NCBI GenBank assembly: GCA_938084085.1
Contig: CALKDV010000195.1
Location: forward strand, 1-5,108
Direction: 5' to 3'
Length of the DNA: 5,108 nucleotides
From: an uncultured Nannocystaceae bacterium
Lineage (GTDB): Bacteria; Myxococcota_A; Polyangia; Nannocystales; Nannocystaceae
The notes beneath the pieces were generated by a model. The model was given only the letters and a program-made list of their open reading frames with translations. It did not search any database and was not told the DNA's origin. The position numbers were made by a program, and so were the translations under genes. The stretch's first letter is position 1, and each line of letters opens with the position of its first letter. This document shows positions 1 through 5,108 of the stretch, one piece after another.

Positions 1-1
1 G

Positions 2-325
2 GCCAGGTACGAGAACGGCGACGTGAACTCCACCGCCGCCACACCCAACAACACCGCCAGCTCTGCCGGGGCCGCCTACGTCTTTGTCCGCGACACCACG
101 GTCACCCCCAACACCTGGTCCCAGCAGGCCTACCTCAAGGCCTCCAATGCCGAATTCGGCGACCAATTCGGCACCTCCGTCGCCGTCTCAGGAGACACCG
201 TCGTCGTCGGGGCGCTCTTCGAGCGCAGCGACGCCACCGGCGTCAACCCTGGCCCGGCCGCCGAGGCCGACAACAGCGCCGCCGATGCCGGGGCCGCCTA
301 CGTCTTCGACCTCGACCAGTTCTAG
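2..325 (+). CDS. FG-GAP beta-propeller repeat protein, C-terminal fragment
   Basis: The frame is open from the window edge and ends at TAG 323-325, giving the last 107 residues; the start lies outside. The core FG-GAP signature FGTSVAVSGDTVVVGA is at residues 56-71, preceded by the strand WSQQAYLKAS and a GDQ turn. The motif GAAYVF occurs at residues 23-28 and again at 97-102, so one blade period is 74 residues. The fragment therefore holds the end of one blade and one further complete blade, closed by the terminal strand ending DLDQF. FG-GAP propellers are extracellular ligand- or calcium-binding scaffolds, and in myxobacteria they usually occur in long secreted proteins, so export is expected, but the signal peptide is not in view. 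The codon at base 23 (GTG) is not a credible start because the blade sequence continues upstream of it. The family call is strong; the ligand and role are unknown. Confidence 0.85.
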   Translation, partial: ARYENGDVNSTAATPNNTASSAGAAYVFVRDTTVTPNTWSQQAYLKASNAEFGDQFGTSVAVSGDTVVVGALFERSDATGVNPGPAAEADNSAADAGAAYVFDLDQF

Positions 326-360
326 GCCACTGGCGTCCTAGGTGCTGCACGCAGCCCGGG

Positions 361-396
361 CCTACCCCACGGACCTACCCCACGGACCTATCCCAC
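361..396. repeat. 13-bp tandem repeat, about 2.8 copies
   Basis: The unit CCTACCCCACGGA occurs at 361-373 and 374-386, followed by a partial copy with one mismatch (CCTATCCCAC) at 387-396. It lies in the 91-base gap between two convergent genes, after the propeller stop at 325 and before the ceramidase-like stop at 417. No T-tract or strong hairpin accompanies it, so it is not a classical terminator. It is probably slippage-generated spacer sequence. Confidence 0.7.
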
Positions 397-416
397 AACA
401 CCGCGCCCCCCTCTCC

Positions 417-1823
417 TCACCCACCGTCCGCGGCGATCATCGCCGCCATGGCGTCGCGGCTCGTGTCCCCCACGGTCATGCCCAGGGAGATGCTCTCCTC
501 GTAGTCGTCGTTCTTGCCCGTCATCCACTCGTCGGACGGGATGAAGTAGCCCAGGGCGTCGCCGGTGAGGCCCAGCACCATCCGGTGCGGGGCGGTCATG
601 GCCTGCTTGACCTCGAGGCCGTTGCGCGTGAGTGACTCCCCCGGAAACGCCGCGAGCTGCAGGCCGCCTGCCAGGCTCCCCACGCGCAGGTAGCTCGACT
701 GGGTCTCCACGGTCTTTTGCCCGTCCACCTCGTCGAAGTCGTACTCGAGCAGCCCAAGCGTGGCGGCCAGCTCGAACAAAAAGTTGTCCACGGGGAGCGT
801 CCACACCGTGGCGTCCCACGCCAGGGTCTCGTCGGCGATGAGGGCGGCGGCCTGCGCGGTCGCGGCCACCTCACCGCCCACCAGGGCCCCGTAGGCGTCG
901 CAGCGCTCGAAGTCGTCGGCGTAGGTGCCGTCGGGCACCGCGGGCGATACGTCGCCGATGATCCCGCTGAACAGCAGCACCGGCGCCCCAAGCTCGGCCT
1001 CGGCGGCGTCCACCGCCCAGCCCGGCCAGTCCCGGCTGATCTCCTTGTTGCTCTCGCCGAGCACCACCGGGTGCGCCGCGAACACGGCCATCGTCCCCAC
1101 GCGCGCGCCCTCCGGGTCGCGCGCGTCGAGCACGGTGACGGCCGTGTCCGTGAGGGGCCAGCCGCGGCGGTTGCGGTTCTCGGCGGCGCCGGTGCCCACG
1201 TGCAGGTCCACCGGGTCCGCGTTGTTGAGGGCGTCGACCATGCCGCCCACCACCAGCGACACCACGCGGTCGGCGTAGGCGTCGGGCACCCCGCCCCACA
1301 GGCCCATAAAATCCGGGGACGAGTGGCTGTGGGTGGCGCCCACCAAGATCCGCAGGGGGTCGAGGCCCGTGAGCGCCGCCACGTCCTCGCGGATCCGCCG
1401 GGTGTAACGGTTGCCGAGCCCGGGCAGGTCGAGGATGGTCATGATCACCTCCTCGTCCCCTTCGCGCAGGGCCACGGTGCGGGCGTAGACCGGGTCGTGC
1501 ACGCCGGTGGCCACGCCGCGCGCCTCGGGGGCGCCGTAGGCTCCCATGTACACCCCCAGCATGAGCTCGGCGTCGTTGGGGCTGATGTCGCGCACGTCGA
1601 AGCCGGCCTCGAAGCCCTCGCTGGGCTGTGGATCCGGGACGTCGTCCACGCCGCCCCCGGAGGTGTCGCCGCCGTCCGTGTCTCCGCCGTCGGTGTCTCC
1701 GGTCTCGCTGTCGGCCCCGTCGCTCGTGGCCGACGAGCTCCCGCCGCCGCCACACCCGACGGTGAGCGAGGCGCTCATCGCCCCGGCAAAGAGCGCCGTC
1801 CTCCACCGCAGCCTCGCGCTCAT
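417..1823 (-). CDS. Neutral/alkaline ceramidase-like lipoprotein
   Basis: This 468-residue predicted lipoprotein resembles the N-terminal catalytic domain of neutral/alkaline ceramidases, zinc amidases that cleave ceramide to sphingosine and fatty acid. A signal peptide (residues 1-23) ends at a lipobox-like TVGC with Cys24, followed by a Gly/Asp/Thr linker to about residue 68. Family signatures then appear in order: THSHSSPD 164-171 (usual THTHSGPG, zinc-ligand His), NRNRRGWP 216-223, AHP with His251, ISRDWPGWA 262-270, GDVSP 290-294 with Ser293 at the nucleophile position, FPGE with Glu396 (zinc ligand position), GYFIPSDEW with Tyr426 (fourth ligand position), and YEESISLG 441-448. Residue equivalences to Pseudomonas aeruginosa ceramidase are from memory of the family. 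The protein ends soon after the last motif, so it lacks the C-terminal Ig-like domain of longer ceramidases. ATG 1823 is chosen because the signal peptide begins there, its ATGA overlaps the upstream gene's stop, and GAGGG lies 9 bases before it. The frame stays open upstream to 2270, but that part lies inside the hydrolase gene. Family confident; substrate uncertain. Confidence 0.87.
   Translation of the reverse strand: MSARLRWRTALFAGAMSASLTVGCGGGGSSSATSDGADSETGDTDGGDTDGGDTSGGGVDDVPDPQPSEGFEAGFDVRDISPNDAELMLGVYMGAYGAPEARGVATGVHDPVYARTVALREGDEEVIMTILDLPGLGNRYTRRIREDVAALTGLDPLRILVGATHSHSSPDFMGLWGGVPDAYADRVVSLVVGGMVDALNNADPVDLHVGTGAAENRNRRGWPLTDTAVTVLDARDPEGARVGTMAVFAAHPVVLGESNKEISRDWPGWAVDAAEAELGAPVLLFSGIIGDVSPAVPDGTYADDFERCDAYGALVGGEVAATAQAAALIADETLAWDATVWTLPVDNFLFELAATLGLLEYDFDEVDGQKTVETQSSYLRVGSLAGGLQLAAFPGESLTRNGLEVKQAMTAPHRMVLGLTGDALGYFIPSDEWMTGKNDDYEESISLGMTVGDTSRDAMAAMIAADGG
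1656..1700 (-). repeat. 15-bp in-frame repeat coding the GDTDG linker
   Basis: Three consecutive 15-base copies encode GDTDG, GDTDG and GDTSG (residues 42-56 of the ceramidase-like protein). They form part of the low-complexity spacer between the lipidated Cys24 and the catalytic domain. Copy number in such coding minisatellites can vary, which would change the tether length without touching the enzyme. Confidence 0.75.
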
Positions 1824-1837
1824 CCGCACACGCCCTC
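1820..1837 (-). promoter_or_regulatory. ATGA stop/start overlap with upstream Shine-Dalgarno-like GAGGG
   Basis: The hydrolase stop TGA (1822-1820) and the ceramidase-like start ATG (1823-1821) share bases as ATGA. GAGGG at 1837-1833 on the minus strand lies 9 bases before the ATG, inside the end of the hydrolase coding sequence. This arrangement is typical of translational coupling, so the two proteins are expected to be made from one message. Confidence 0.75.
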
Positions 1838-3886
1838 GTTGGTCTCGCCACCGACGCAGCCGCTTTGTTCTGGGAAGCTGCACACCCCGCCGTCGCAGTA
1901 GTTTTCCACCACCCCCGTGCGCAAGAACGTATCGATCTGCTCGCGCGCCGCGGGCAGCCGCCGCAGCTTGCCGTGGGGGTCGTCGCATTCGCGCTGGGGC
2001 AGATTGCACAAGGGATCTTCGGGCAGGCCGAAGTCGTACTCCACGTAGGCCGAGCCCGTCACCGGATCGGTCTGCGCCTCCAGGTCGTAGACGCTGCGGA
2101 CCCCGGTGTCGAGGTGGGTGGCGCCCACCGTGCGCGCCATGTGATGCGCGCCGAGGGTGGTGACTTGGTGATCCCCCACCGCCGCCGTCATGAGCACCTC
2201 GTGGGCCGGCGTACCAGGCAGCGGATCGCGGATGTGCGCCGAGTATCCGGTGGGCTCCGAGCGGTCCCACAACATCTGGATCAACGTGAGCCCGTAGGCG
2301 ATGTCGCGGTCGTCATCGAAGGCGCCGGCGAGGATGTCGAGGTAGCCGTCGAAATCCACGCTGCGCCGCAAAAGCAGGTTGTAGGGCTGCCCCGGCACGT
2401 CGAGCACGCCGCGGGTCACCTCGGTGCTCAGGCCCATGTACACCCCGCCAAAGATCCCACCCTGGCTGATGCCGTAGTAGTAGCGCTCATCGCCATTGAG
2501 CAGCGCGCCGTAGGTGGGGTCGCTGGCCAAGCCCGCGTGCATCACCCGCATCGCCAGCAGGTGGTTGAGCGCCCCTTGATGGAGGCGGTCGGTCATCTTG
2601 GCGAGCCCGCCGATGTCGCCGGTGACCAAGGCCCCTGCGATGGTCGCCACGTCGTTGGTGGCCATGCCCACCAGGTCCACGCCGAAGACCGCGTAGCCGT
2701 ACTGGTCGGCCACCTCTCGGAAGTGGCTGGACTCGATCTGCGTGTAGCTGCCGAGCAAGCCGTGGCCGTGCTGCATGAGCGCCACCGGCCCGTTGGCGGC
2801 GACGTTGGGGATGATGATCTCAAAGGGCACGTCCACCGTGCCGTTTTGGGTGAGCACCCCGTCGGCGTCGAGGTTCAGCCGCTGACCCGACCCCGGGCCC
2901 GTCATGTACAGCGGCGCCTCAAAGGTCCCCTTGAGGCGGTGCATGATGGTGTCGTTCTCCCAGTCGCTCACCTCCTCGGTCAGCGACCAGGTCGGCGCCG
3001 CGTCACCGAGGGCCGCGAAGGACTCGTCGCGCATCTGCAGGGCCCATCGGGTGAGGTTATCTTGGCTCGCCGTGGTGAAGTCCCACGCCACGATCAAATC
3101 CTGTTTGTCTACGCCGGCCTCGGCGAGGCGAGCGAAGATGTCGCCGTAGAGCGCGCGACGGTCCTCCACCGAGGGCTCGGTGCTGTCGGTGCCATCGCGC
3201 AGGGCGGCGAACGCCTCCGACGCCTCGATGGGATCGCCCTGGGCGTTCACCACGCCGCGCACAGCCACGAGGTAACGGTGCCCAGTCTTCAACCGCTGGG
3301 CCGGACGCACGATGAGCGTGCGCGTATCGGCGGAGGTCTTGTTGAGGTCGAGTTCGGCGAAGTGCGGTACGAGCTCGAGGGTGTCGGCGTCCACGAGCGC
3401 GGTGGTCGTGCCATCAGAGACGGAATCGTCGATGCGGTCTTGTCGGGCGAGCCCCTCCTCCGAGGCCCCGGGCAAGTGCACCAAAATTGCGCCGCCCGGG
3501 GAGAAGCCGTCGGCGAGGTTCCAGGGCGCCGGATCGATGGTGATGCCGGTGTTGGGCGCGGGCAGCGTCGCCTCGCCGAGGTTCACGCGGCGTCCCGTGG
3601 CGCTCTGGTCGTCGGCCACGGTGTAGACGTTGGAGGGGAACGGGAAGGCGCAGTAGGCCGGCGCGATCGGATCGCAGTCGAGCGCGGGCCACTCAAGCTC
3701 GTCGTCGGGGAGTCGCTGATCCGGGTCGCCGTCGCCGTCACCATCGCCGCCGGTCTCGGTGCCTGCCGCGCCGTCGCCGCTGCCTTCGGCACCCTTGCAC
3801 CCCACACCCTGCGAGTTTGCGAACACCAGGGCACACGCCACGGCGAGTCCTCGCCATCGGCCATCGAACAACCTACCAACTATCAT
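1820..3886 (-). CDS. Secreted alpha/beta-hydrolase (lipase/esterase-like) lipoprotein
   Basis: This 688-residue predicted lipoprotein has a signal peptide at residues 1-29, a lipobox-like GVGC with Cys30, then a Gly/Asp-rich linker to about residue 60. Residues 70-235 resemble the N-terminal beta-sandwich region of secreted bacterial lipases: a Cys71/Cys79 pair around CDPIAPAYC, PFPSNVYT 82-89, VPHFAELD 173-180 and TRTLIVRPAQRLKTGHRYLV 188-207. The alpha/beta-hydrolase part follows: HGHG 373-376 (oxyanion-loop type), GISQGG 472-477 with probable nucleophile Ser474, GDHQV with candidate acid Asp572, and DPHGKLRR with candidate catalytic His638. Six cysteines in the last 62 residues suggest disulfides and an extracytoplasmic site. 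It probably hydrolyses an ester, perhaps a lipid, but the substrate is not shown. ATG 3886 is chosen because the signal peptide starts there; the frame stays open to 4321 but that part lacks protein-like character and overlaps the next gene. First gene of the operon; its stop overlaps the ceramidase-like start by ATGA. Confidence 0.85.
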   Translation of the reverse strand: MIVGRLFDGRWRGLAVACALVFANSQGVGCKGAEGSGDGAAGTETGGDGDGDGDPDQRLPDDELEWPALDCDPIAPAYCAFPFPSNVYTVADDQSATGRRVNLGEATLPAPNTGITIDPAPWNLADGFSPGGAILVHLPGASEEGLARQDRIDDSVSDGTTTALVDADTLELVPHFAELDLNKTSADTRTLIVRPAQRLKTGHRYLVAVRGVVNAQGDPIEASEAFAALRDGTDSTEPSVEDRRALYGDIFARLAEAGVDKQDLIVAWDFTTASQDNLTRWALQMRDESFAALGDAAPTWSLTEEVSDWENDTIMHRLKGTFEAPLYMTGPGSGQRLNLDADGVLTQNGTVDVPFEIIIPNVAANGPVALMQHGHGLLGSYTQIESSHFREVADQYGYAVFGVDLVGMATNDVATIAGALVTGDIGGLAKMTDRLHQGALNHLLAMRVMHAGLASDPTYGALLNGDERYYYGISQGGIFGGVYMGLSTEVTRGVLDVPGQPYNLLLRRSVDFDGYLDILAGAFDDDRDIAYGLTLIQMLWDRSEPTGYSAHIRDPLPGTPAHEVLMTAAVGDHQVTTLGAHHMARTVGATHLDTGVRSVYDLEAQTDPVTGSAYVEYDFGLPEDPLCNLPQRECDDPHGKLRRLPAAREQIDTFLRTGVVENYCDGGVCSFPEQSGCVGGETNEGVCG

Positions 3887-3892
3887 CCACGT

Positions 3893-3898
3893 GTTATC
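3893..3898 (-). promoter_or_regulatory. Candidate -10 element (GATAAC) for the hydrolase operon
   Basis: On the minus strand GATAAC (3898-3893) matches TATAAT at four of six positions and sits 6 bases before ATG 3886. No Shine-Dalgarno site lies between them and no clear -35 was found. If it is real, transcription would begin at or beside the ATG, giving a leaderless message. Confidence 0.35.
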
Positions 3899-3951
3899 GC
3901 ACGAGCGCCGCCCGCTGGCGACCTGCCGCGGGGAGAGAACACCGTCAACGT

Positions 3952-3973
3952 GCCGCGCCCCCGTGCGCGCGGC
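3952..3973. other. Perfect 7-bp inverted repeat, possible weak terminator
   Basis: GCCGCGC (3952-3958) and GCGCGGC (3967-3973) are exact reverse complements around an 8-base loop. The hairpin lies in the 125-base gap after the stop of the small rod-like gene (4012) and before the hydrolase start (3886), where a terminator would be expected. No T-tract follows on either strand, and in DNA this GC-rich a 7-bp palindrome may arise by chance. Confidence 0.3.
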
Positions 3974-4011
3974 GCTCAGTTCCCTCATCCACCCCTCGGC
4001 CTCCAGCCCGC

Positions 4012-4230
4012 CTACGCGAGCGTGTCGATGAGGTCGCCGAGCATGTCGTCGACGGCCTTGACCACCTTGGCGTTCGCCTCGTGTTGGCGCTCGCCGCTCT
4101 TCATGTCCACGATGGCCTCCGCGGACACCTCGGTGGCCAGCGTCTTCGCCGCGTCGTGCACCCTTCCCGCGCCGGCCTGCATGCCTGCGAGCGCCGAGTC
4201 CATCGCGCCACCGAGTCCGTTGACCGCCAT
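4012..4230 (-). CDS. Minimal flagellar rod/hook-like protein
   Basis: This 72-residue protein resembles the two terminal segments of flagellar axial proteins (FlgB/FlgC/FlgE/FlgG type) joined directly. Residues 13-34, beginning ALAGMQAGAGRV, match the N-terminal rod helix pattern (ALSGMxAAxxRL). Residues 38-72, with EAIVDMKSGERQHEANAK then VVKAVDDMLGDLIDTLA, match the C-terminal helix pattern (ELVDMIxAQRxYxANxxVIxTxDxML). The variable middle part and the usual NIAN motif are missing, and no signal peptide or membrane segment is seen. In flagella these helices pair in the axial core, so a helical hairpin or bundle is plausible here, but the function is unknown. ATG 4230 is preferred as the nearest ATG before the homologous region; GTG 4236 and TTG 4260 are in-frame alternatives (82 residues from TTG). 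None has a well-spaced Shine-Dalgarno site. It stands alone, divergent from the next gene, with no flagellar gene in the window. Confidence 0.65.
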   Translation of the reverse strand: MAVNGLGGAMDSALAGMQAGAGRVHDAAKTLATEVSAEAIVDMKSGERQHEANAKVVKAVDDMLGDLIDTLA

Positions 4231-4343
4231 GGTCACCGCATCGCCCGCTCCCGCCCCCAACTTGAATTGCGGCGCTCAGACCCTCCTGAACGCGTCGATA
4301 CGACCATATGGAAGCGGCCACGCGCCGATCCGGCGGCCCGGGC

Positions 4344-4349
4344 TACACT
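4344..4349 (+). promoter_or_regulatory. Candidate -10 element (TACACT) with leaderless GTG start
   Basis: TACACT matches TATAAT at four positions and lies 6 bases before GTG 4356, so a start site 6-8 bases downstream would fall on the start codon. There is no Shine-Dalgarno site. No convincing -35 hexamer was seen at 16-18 bases upstream. Confidence 0.4.
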
Positions 4350-4355
4350 GCCATC

Positions 4356-4991
4356 GTGGGGGAGTTCTCCAAGGAAGAGATCGCGGAGATGGCCGCGGAG
4401 ACCGGCCTCTCGGAGGCACAAGTGCGCGAGACCCTCGCCGGCTCCAACCCAGACGAGCCTGATGGAGGCCCCCTCGCAGCCAACAGCGCGACTCCAGGTG
4501 ACGGACCCGCCGTTACGGGACTCGCGGGGCACCGCTCCACCCAGCGCCTCGCGATGCCGCCCGCCCGCGCGCTGCAAGAAGTTGTGCGCACCCTCGAACA
4601 GGCGCTCAACGCCCGCGCGCGATTCGATGGGGACACCCGCGCCACCGTCTCCGACGTTCCCCACGGTATCGCCTACCACGTGGAGGCCAGCCGCGACGAC
4701 GCGCACTACTCGGTGGTCACCGTGCACATGGATCCCACCGTCGCGCGTCACCGCGCCCTGGTCACCCGCTCCGGCGCCGTCACCAACGCCATCGTGGGCG
4801 CGTCGCTGCTCGTGACCTTCGGCTTCCCCACGTTGTTGACGGCGGTGGCCGGCACCATCATCGGCGCGGGGTTTTGGTTCTCGCGACACACCCGCAGTCG
4901 CGGGCTCGCCGGCCTCGCCAAGGGGCGTGGACTCGTCGCGTCGGCGCTGATCGGCGCCGAAGATCGCCAGGCTCTTCCCCCGGTCCGCTAG
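4356..4991 (+). CDS. Unrecognised protein with helical N-terminus and hydrophobic hairpin
   Basis: I do not recognise this 211-residue protein. From GTG 4356 it begins with a compact helical segment (residues 4-28), FSKEEIAEMAAETGLSEAQV and on, whose helix, turn GLSE, helix pattern recalls small HTH- or UBA-like domains. A Pro/Gly/Asp-rich linker follows (about 30-58). A mixed alpha/beta region covers 60-139, including SVVTVHMD 119-126. Two adjoining hydrophobic stretches, 141-157 and 159-175, are separated by Pro158 and followed by a basic SRHTRSRG; they could form a membrane hairpin. The tail is cytosol-like and Arg/Ala rich. The frame also contains ATG 4308, giving 227 residues, but the extra 16 residues look like translated promoter DNA, and the TACACT hexamer fits a leaderless start at 4356. 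It reads away from the rod-like gene and ends 19 bases before moaB, which has its own candidate promoter. A function is not assignable. Confidence 0.7.
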   Translation: MGEFSKEEIAEMAAETGLSEAQVRETLAGSNPDEPDGGPLAANSATPGDGPAVTGLAGHRSTQRLAMPPARALQEVVRTLEQALNARARFDGDTRATVSDVPHGIAYHVEASRDDAHYSVVTVHMDPTVARHRALVTRSGAVTNAIVGASLLVTFGFPTLLTAVAGTIIGAGFWFSRHTRSRGLAGLAKGRGLVASALIGAEDRQALPPVR

Positions 4992-4996
4992 CACGG

Positions 4997-5002
4997 TACT
5001 CT
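4997..5002 (+). promoter_or_regulatory. Candidate -10 element (TACTCT) before moaB
   Basis: TACTCT keeps the TAnnnT pattern of -10 elements in GC-rich genomes and ends 8 bases before ATG 5011, in the 19-base gap after the preceding stop. No Shine-Dalgarno site is present, so a leaderless moaB transcript is possible; read-through from the upstream gene is the alternative. Confidence 0.35.
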
Positions 5003-5010
5003 CAATCGCC

Positions 5011-5108
5011 ATGACCACCCCGACCGATCCCGCGCGCCCGTTCATCCCGCTGCAGGTCGCGATCGTCACCGTCTCCGATACGCGCACCATGAGCGACGAT
5101 CGCTCCGG
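5011..5108 (+). CDS. moaB: MoaB/MogA-family molybdopterin adenylyltransferase, N-terminal fragment
   Basis: ATG 5011 opens a frame that runs off the window after 32 full codons. The product begins MTTPTDPARPFIPLQVAIVT and continues VSDTRTMSDDRSG. The sequence FIPLxxAIxTVSDTRT followed by DDRSG is the characteristic start of MoaB: the first beta-strand of the MoCF-binding fold, then the loop with Asp-Asp-x-Ser-Gly. Members of this cytoplasmic family adenylylate molybdopterin ahead of molybdenum insertion in cofactor synthesis; in many bacteria MoaB takes the place of MogA. The start is fixed by the short, typical N-terminal extension before FIPL. The catalytic region is beyond the window, so completeness and activity cannot be judged. 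No other molybdenum cofactor gene is visible here. Confidence 0.85.
   Translation, partial: MTTPTDPARPFIPLQVAIVTVSDTRTMSDDRS

Noticed and set aside
717..1901. 394-codon plus-strand open frame opposite the ceramidase-like gene.
   Set aside because: Same cause; the minus-strand frame carries the ordered ceramidase family motifs.
1824..2270. Upstream extension of the ceramidase-like frame to an earlier start.
   Set aside because: The extension lies inside the hydrolase coding sequence, is low complexity, and would bury the signal peptide and lipobox.
3716..3760. GDGDGDGDPD in the hydrolase linker as an EF-hand or calcium-binding loop.
   Set aside because: It lacks the Gly at loop position 6 and the flanking helices; it fits a low-complexity tether after the lipobox like that in the partner protein.
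3887..4321. Upstream extension of the hydrolase frame across the small rod-like gene.
   Set aside because: It would place the signal peptide 145 residues inside the protein; ATG 3886 gives a normal lipoprotein N-terminus.
1865..4462. 865-codon open frame on the plus strand, opposite the hydrolase and the small rod-like gene.
   Set aside because: It is an antisense shadow produced by GC bias: its product is His/Arg/Gly/Val-rich with no domain motifs, while the minus strand has clear signal peptides and catalytic motifs.
4233..5090. 285-codon minus-strand open frame opposite the unrecognised protein and moaB.
   Set aside because: Arg/Gly-rich shadow without motifs; it runs antisense to the recognisable MoaB start.
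1..5108. CRISPR array, tRNA, rRNA, insertion sequence or riboswitch.
   Set aside because: No regularly spaced repeats with spacers, no tRNA cloverleaf, no transposase motifs or terminal inverted repeats were seen; gene-free gaps are all under 130 bases.

Overview
This GC-rich window most likely comes from a myxobacterium-type member of Myxococcota, and the Nannocystaceae look closest. The grounds are indirect. Two predicted secreted lipoproteins carry Gly/Asp/Thr-rich linkers directly after the lipobox Cys, one built on a repeated GDTDG unit. There is also an FG-GAP propeller protein of the kind common in that group, and GC bias is strong enough to open long false frames on the opposite strands. 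No rRNA or other phylogenetic marker is present.

Layout. (1) Bases 2-325, plus strand: the C-terminal 107 residues of a surface or secreted FG-GAP (integrin-alpha-like) beta-propeller protein. (2) Bases 326-416: a short convergent intergenic gap containing a 13-bp tandem repeat. (3) Bases 417-3886, minus strand: a two-gene operon. The upstream gene (1820-3886) encodes a 688-residue lipoprotein of the alpha/beta-hydrolase (lipase/esterase-like) fold with an N-terminal beta-sandwich-like region. Its stop codon overlaps, as ATGA, the start of a 468-residue lipoprotein (417-1823) with the active-site signatures of the neutral/alkaline ceramidase family. (4) Bases 4012-4230, minus strand: a tiny protein that looks like the N- and C-terminal helices of flagellar rod/hook proteins joined without the usual middle. 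(5) Bases 4356-4991, plus strand: an unrecognised protein with a short N-terminal helical motif and a C-terminal hydrophobic hairpin. (6) Bases 5011-5108, plus strand: the first 32 codons of a MoaB/MogA-type molybdopterin adenylyltransferase gene, cut by the window edge.

How they may work together. The coupled hydrolase and ceramidase-like pair is the main functional unit. Both products should be exported and lipid-anchored, and both belong to families that cleave ester or amide bonds, so a shared job in breaking down lipids (for example from prey cells) is a reasonable inference, but the substrates cannot be read from sequence. The other genes look like independent transcription units. Three presumed first-in-transcript genes (the hydrolase, the unrecognised protein and moaB) lack a Shine-Dalgarno site and have a -10-like hexamer 6-8 bases before the start codon, which suggests leaderless mRNAs. 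The internal operon gene does have a Shine-Dalgarno-like site. No tRNA, rRNA, CRISPR array, insertion sequence or riboswitch was seen, and no gene-free stretch exceeds 130 bases.
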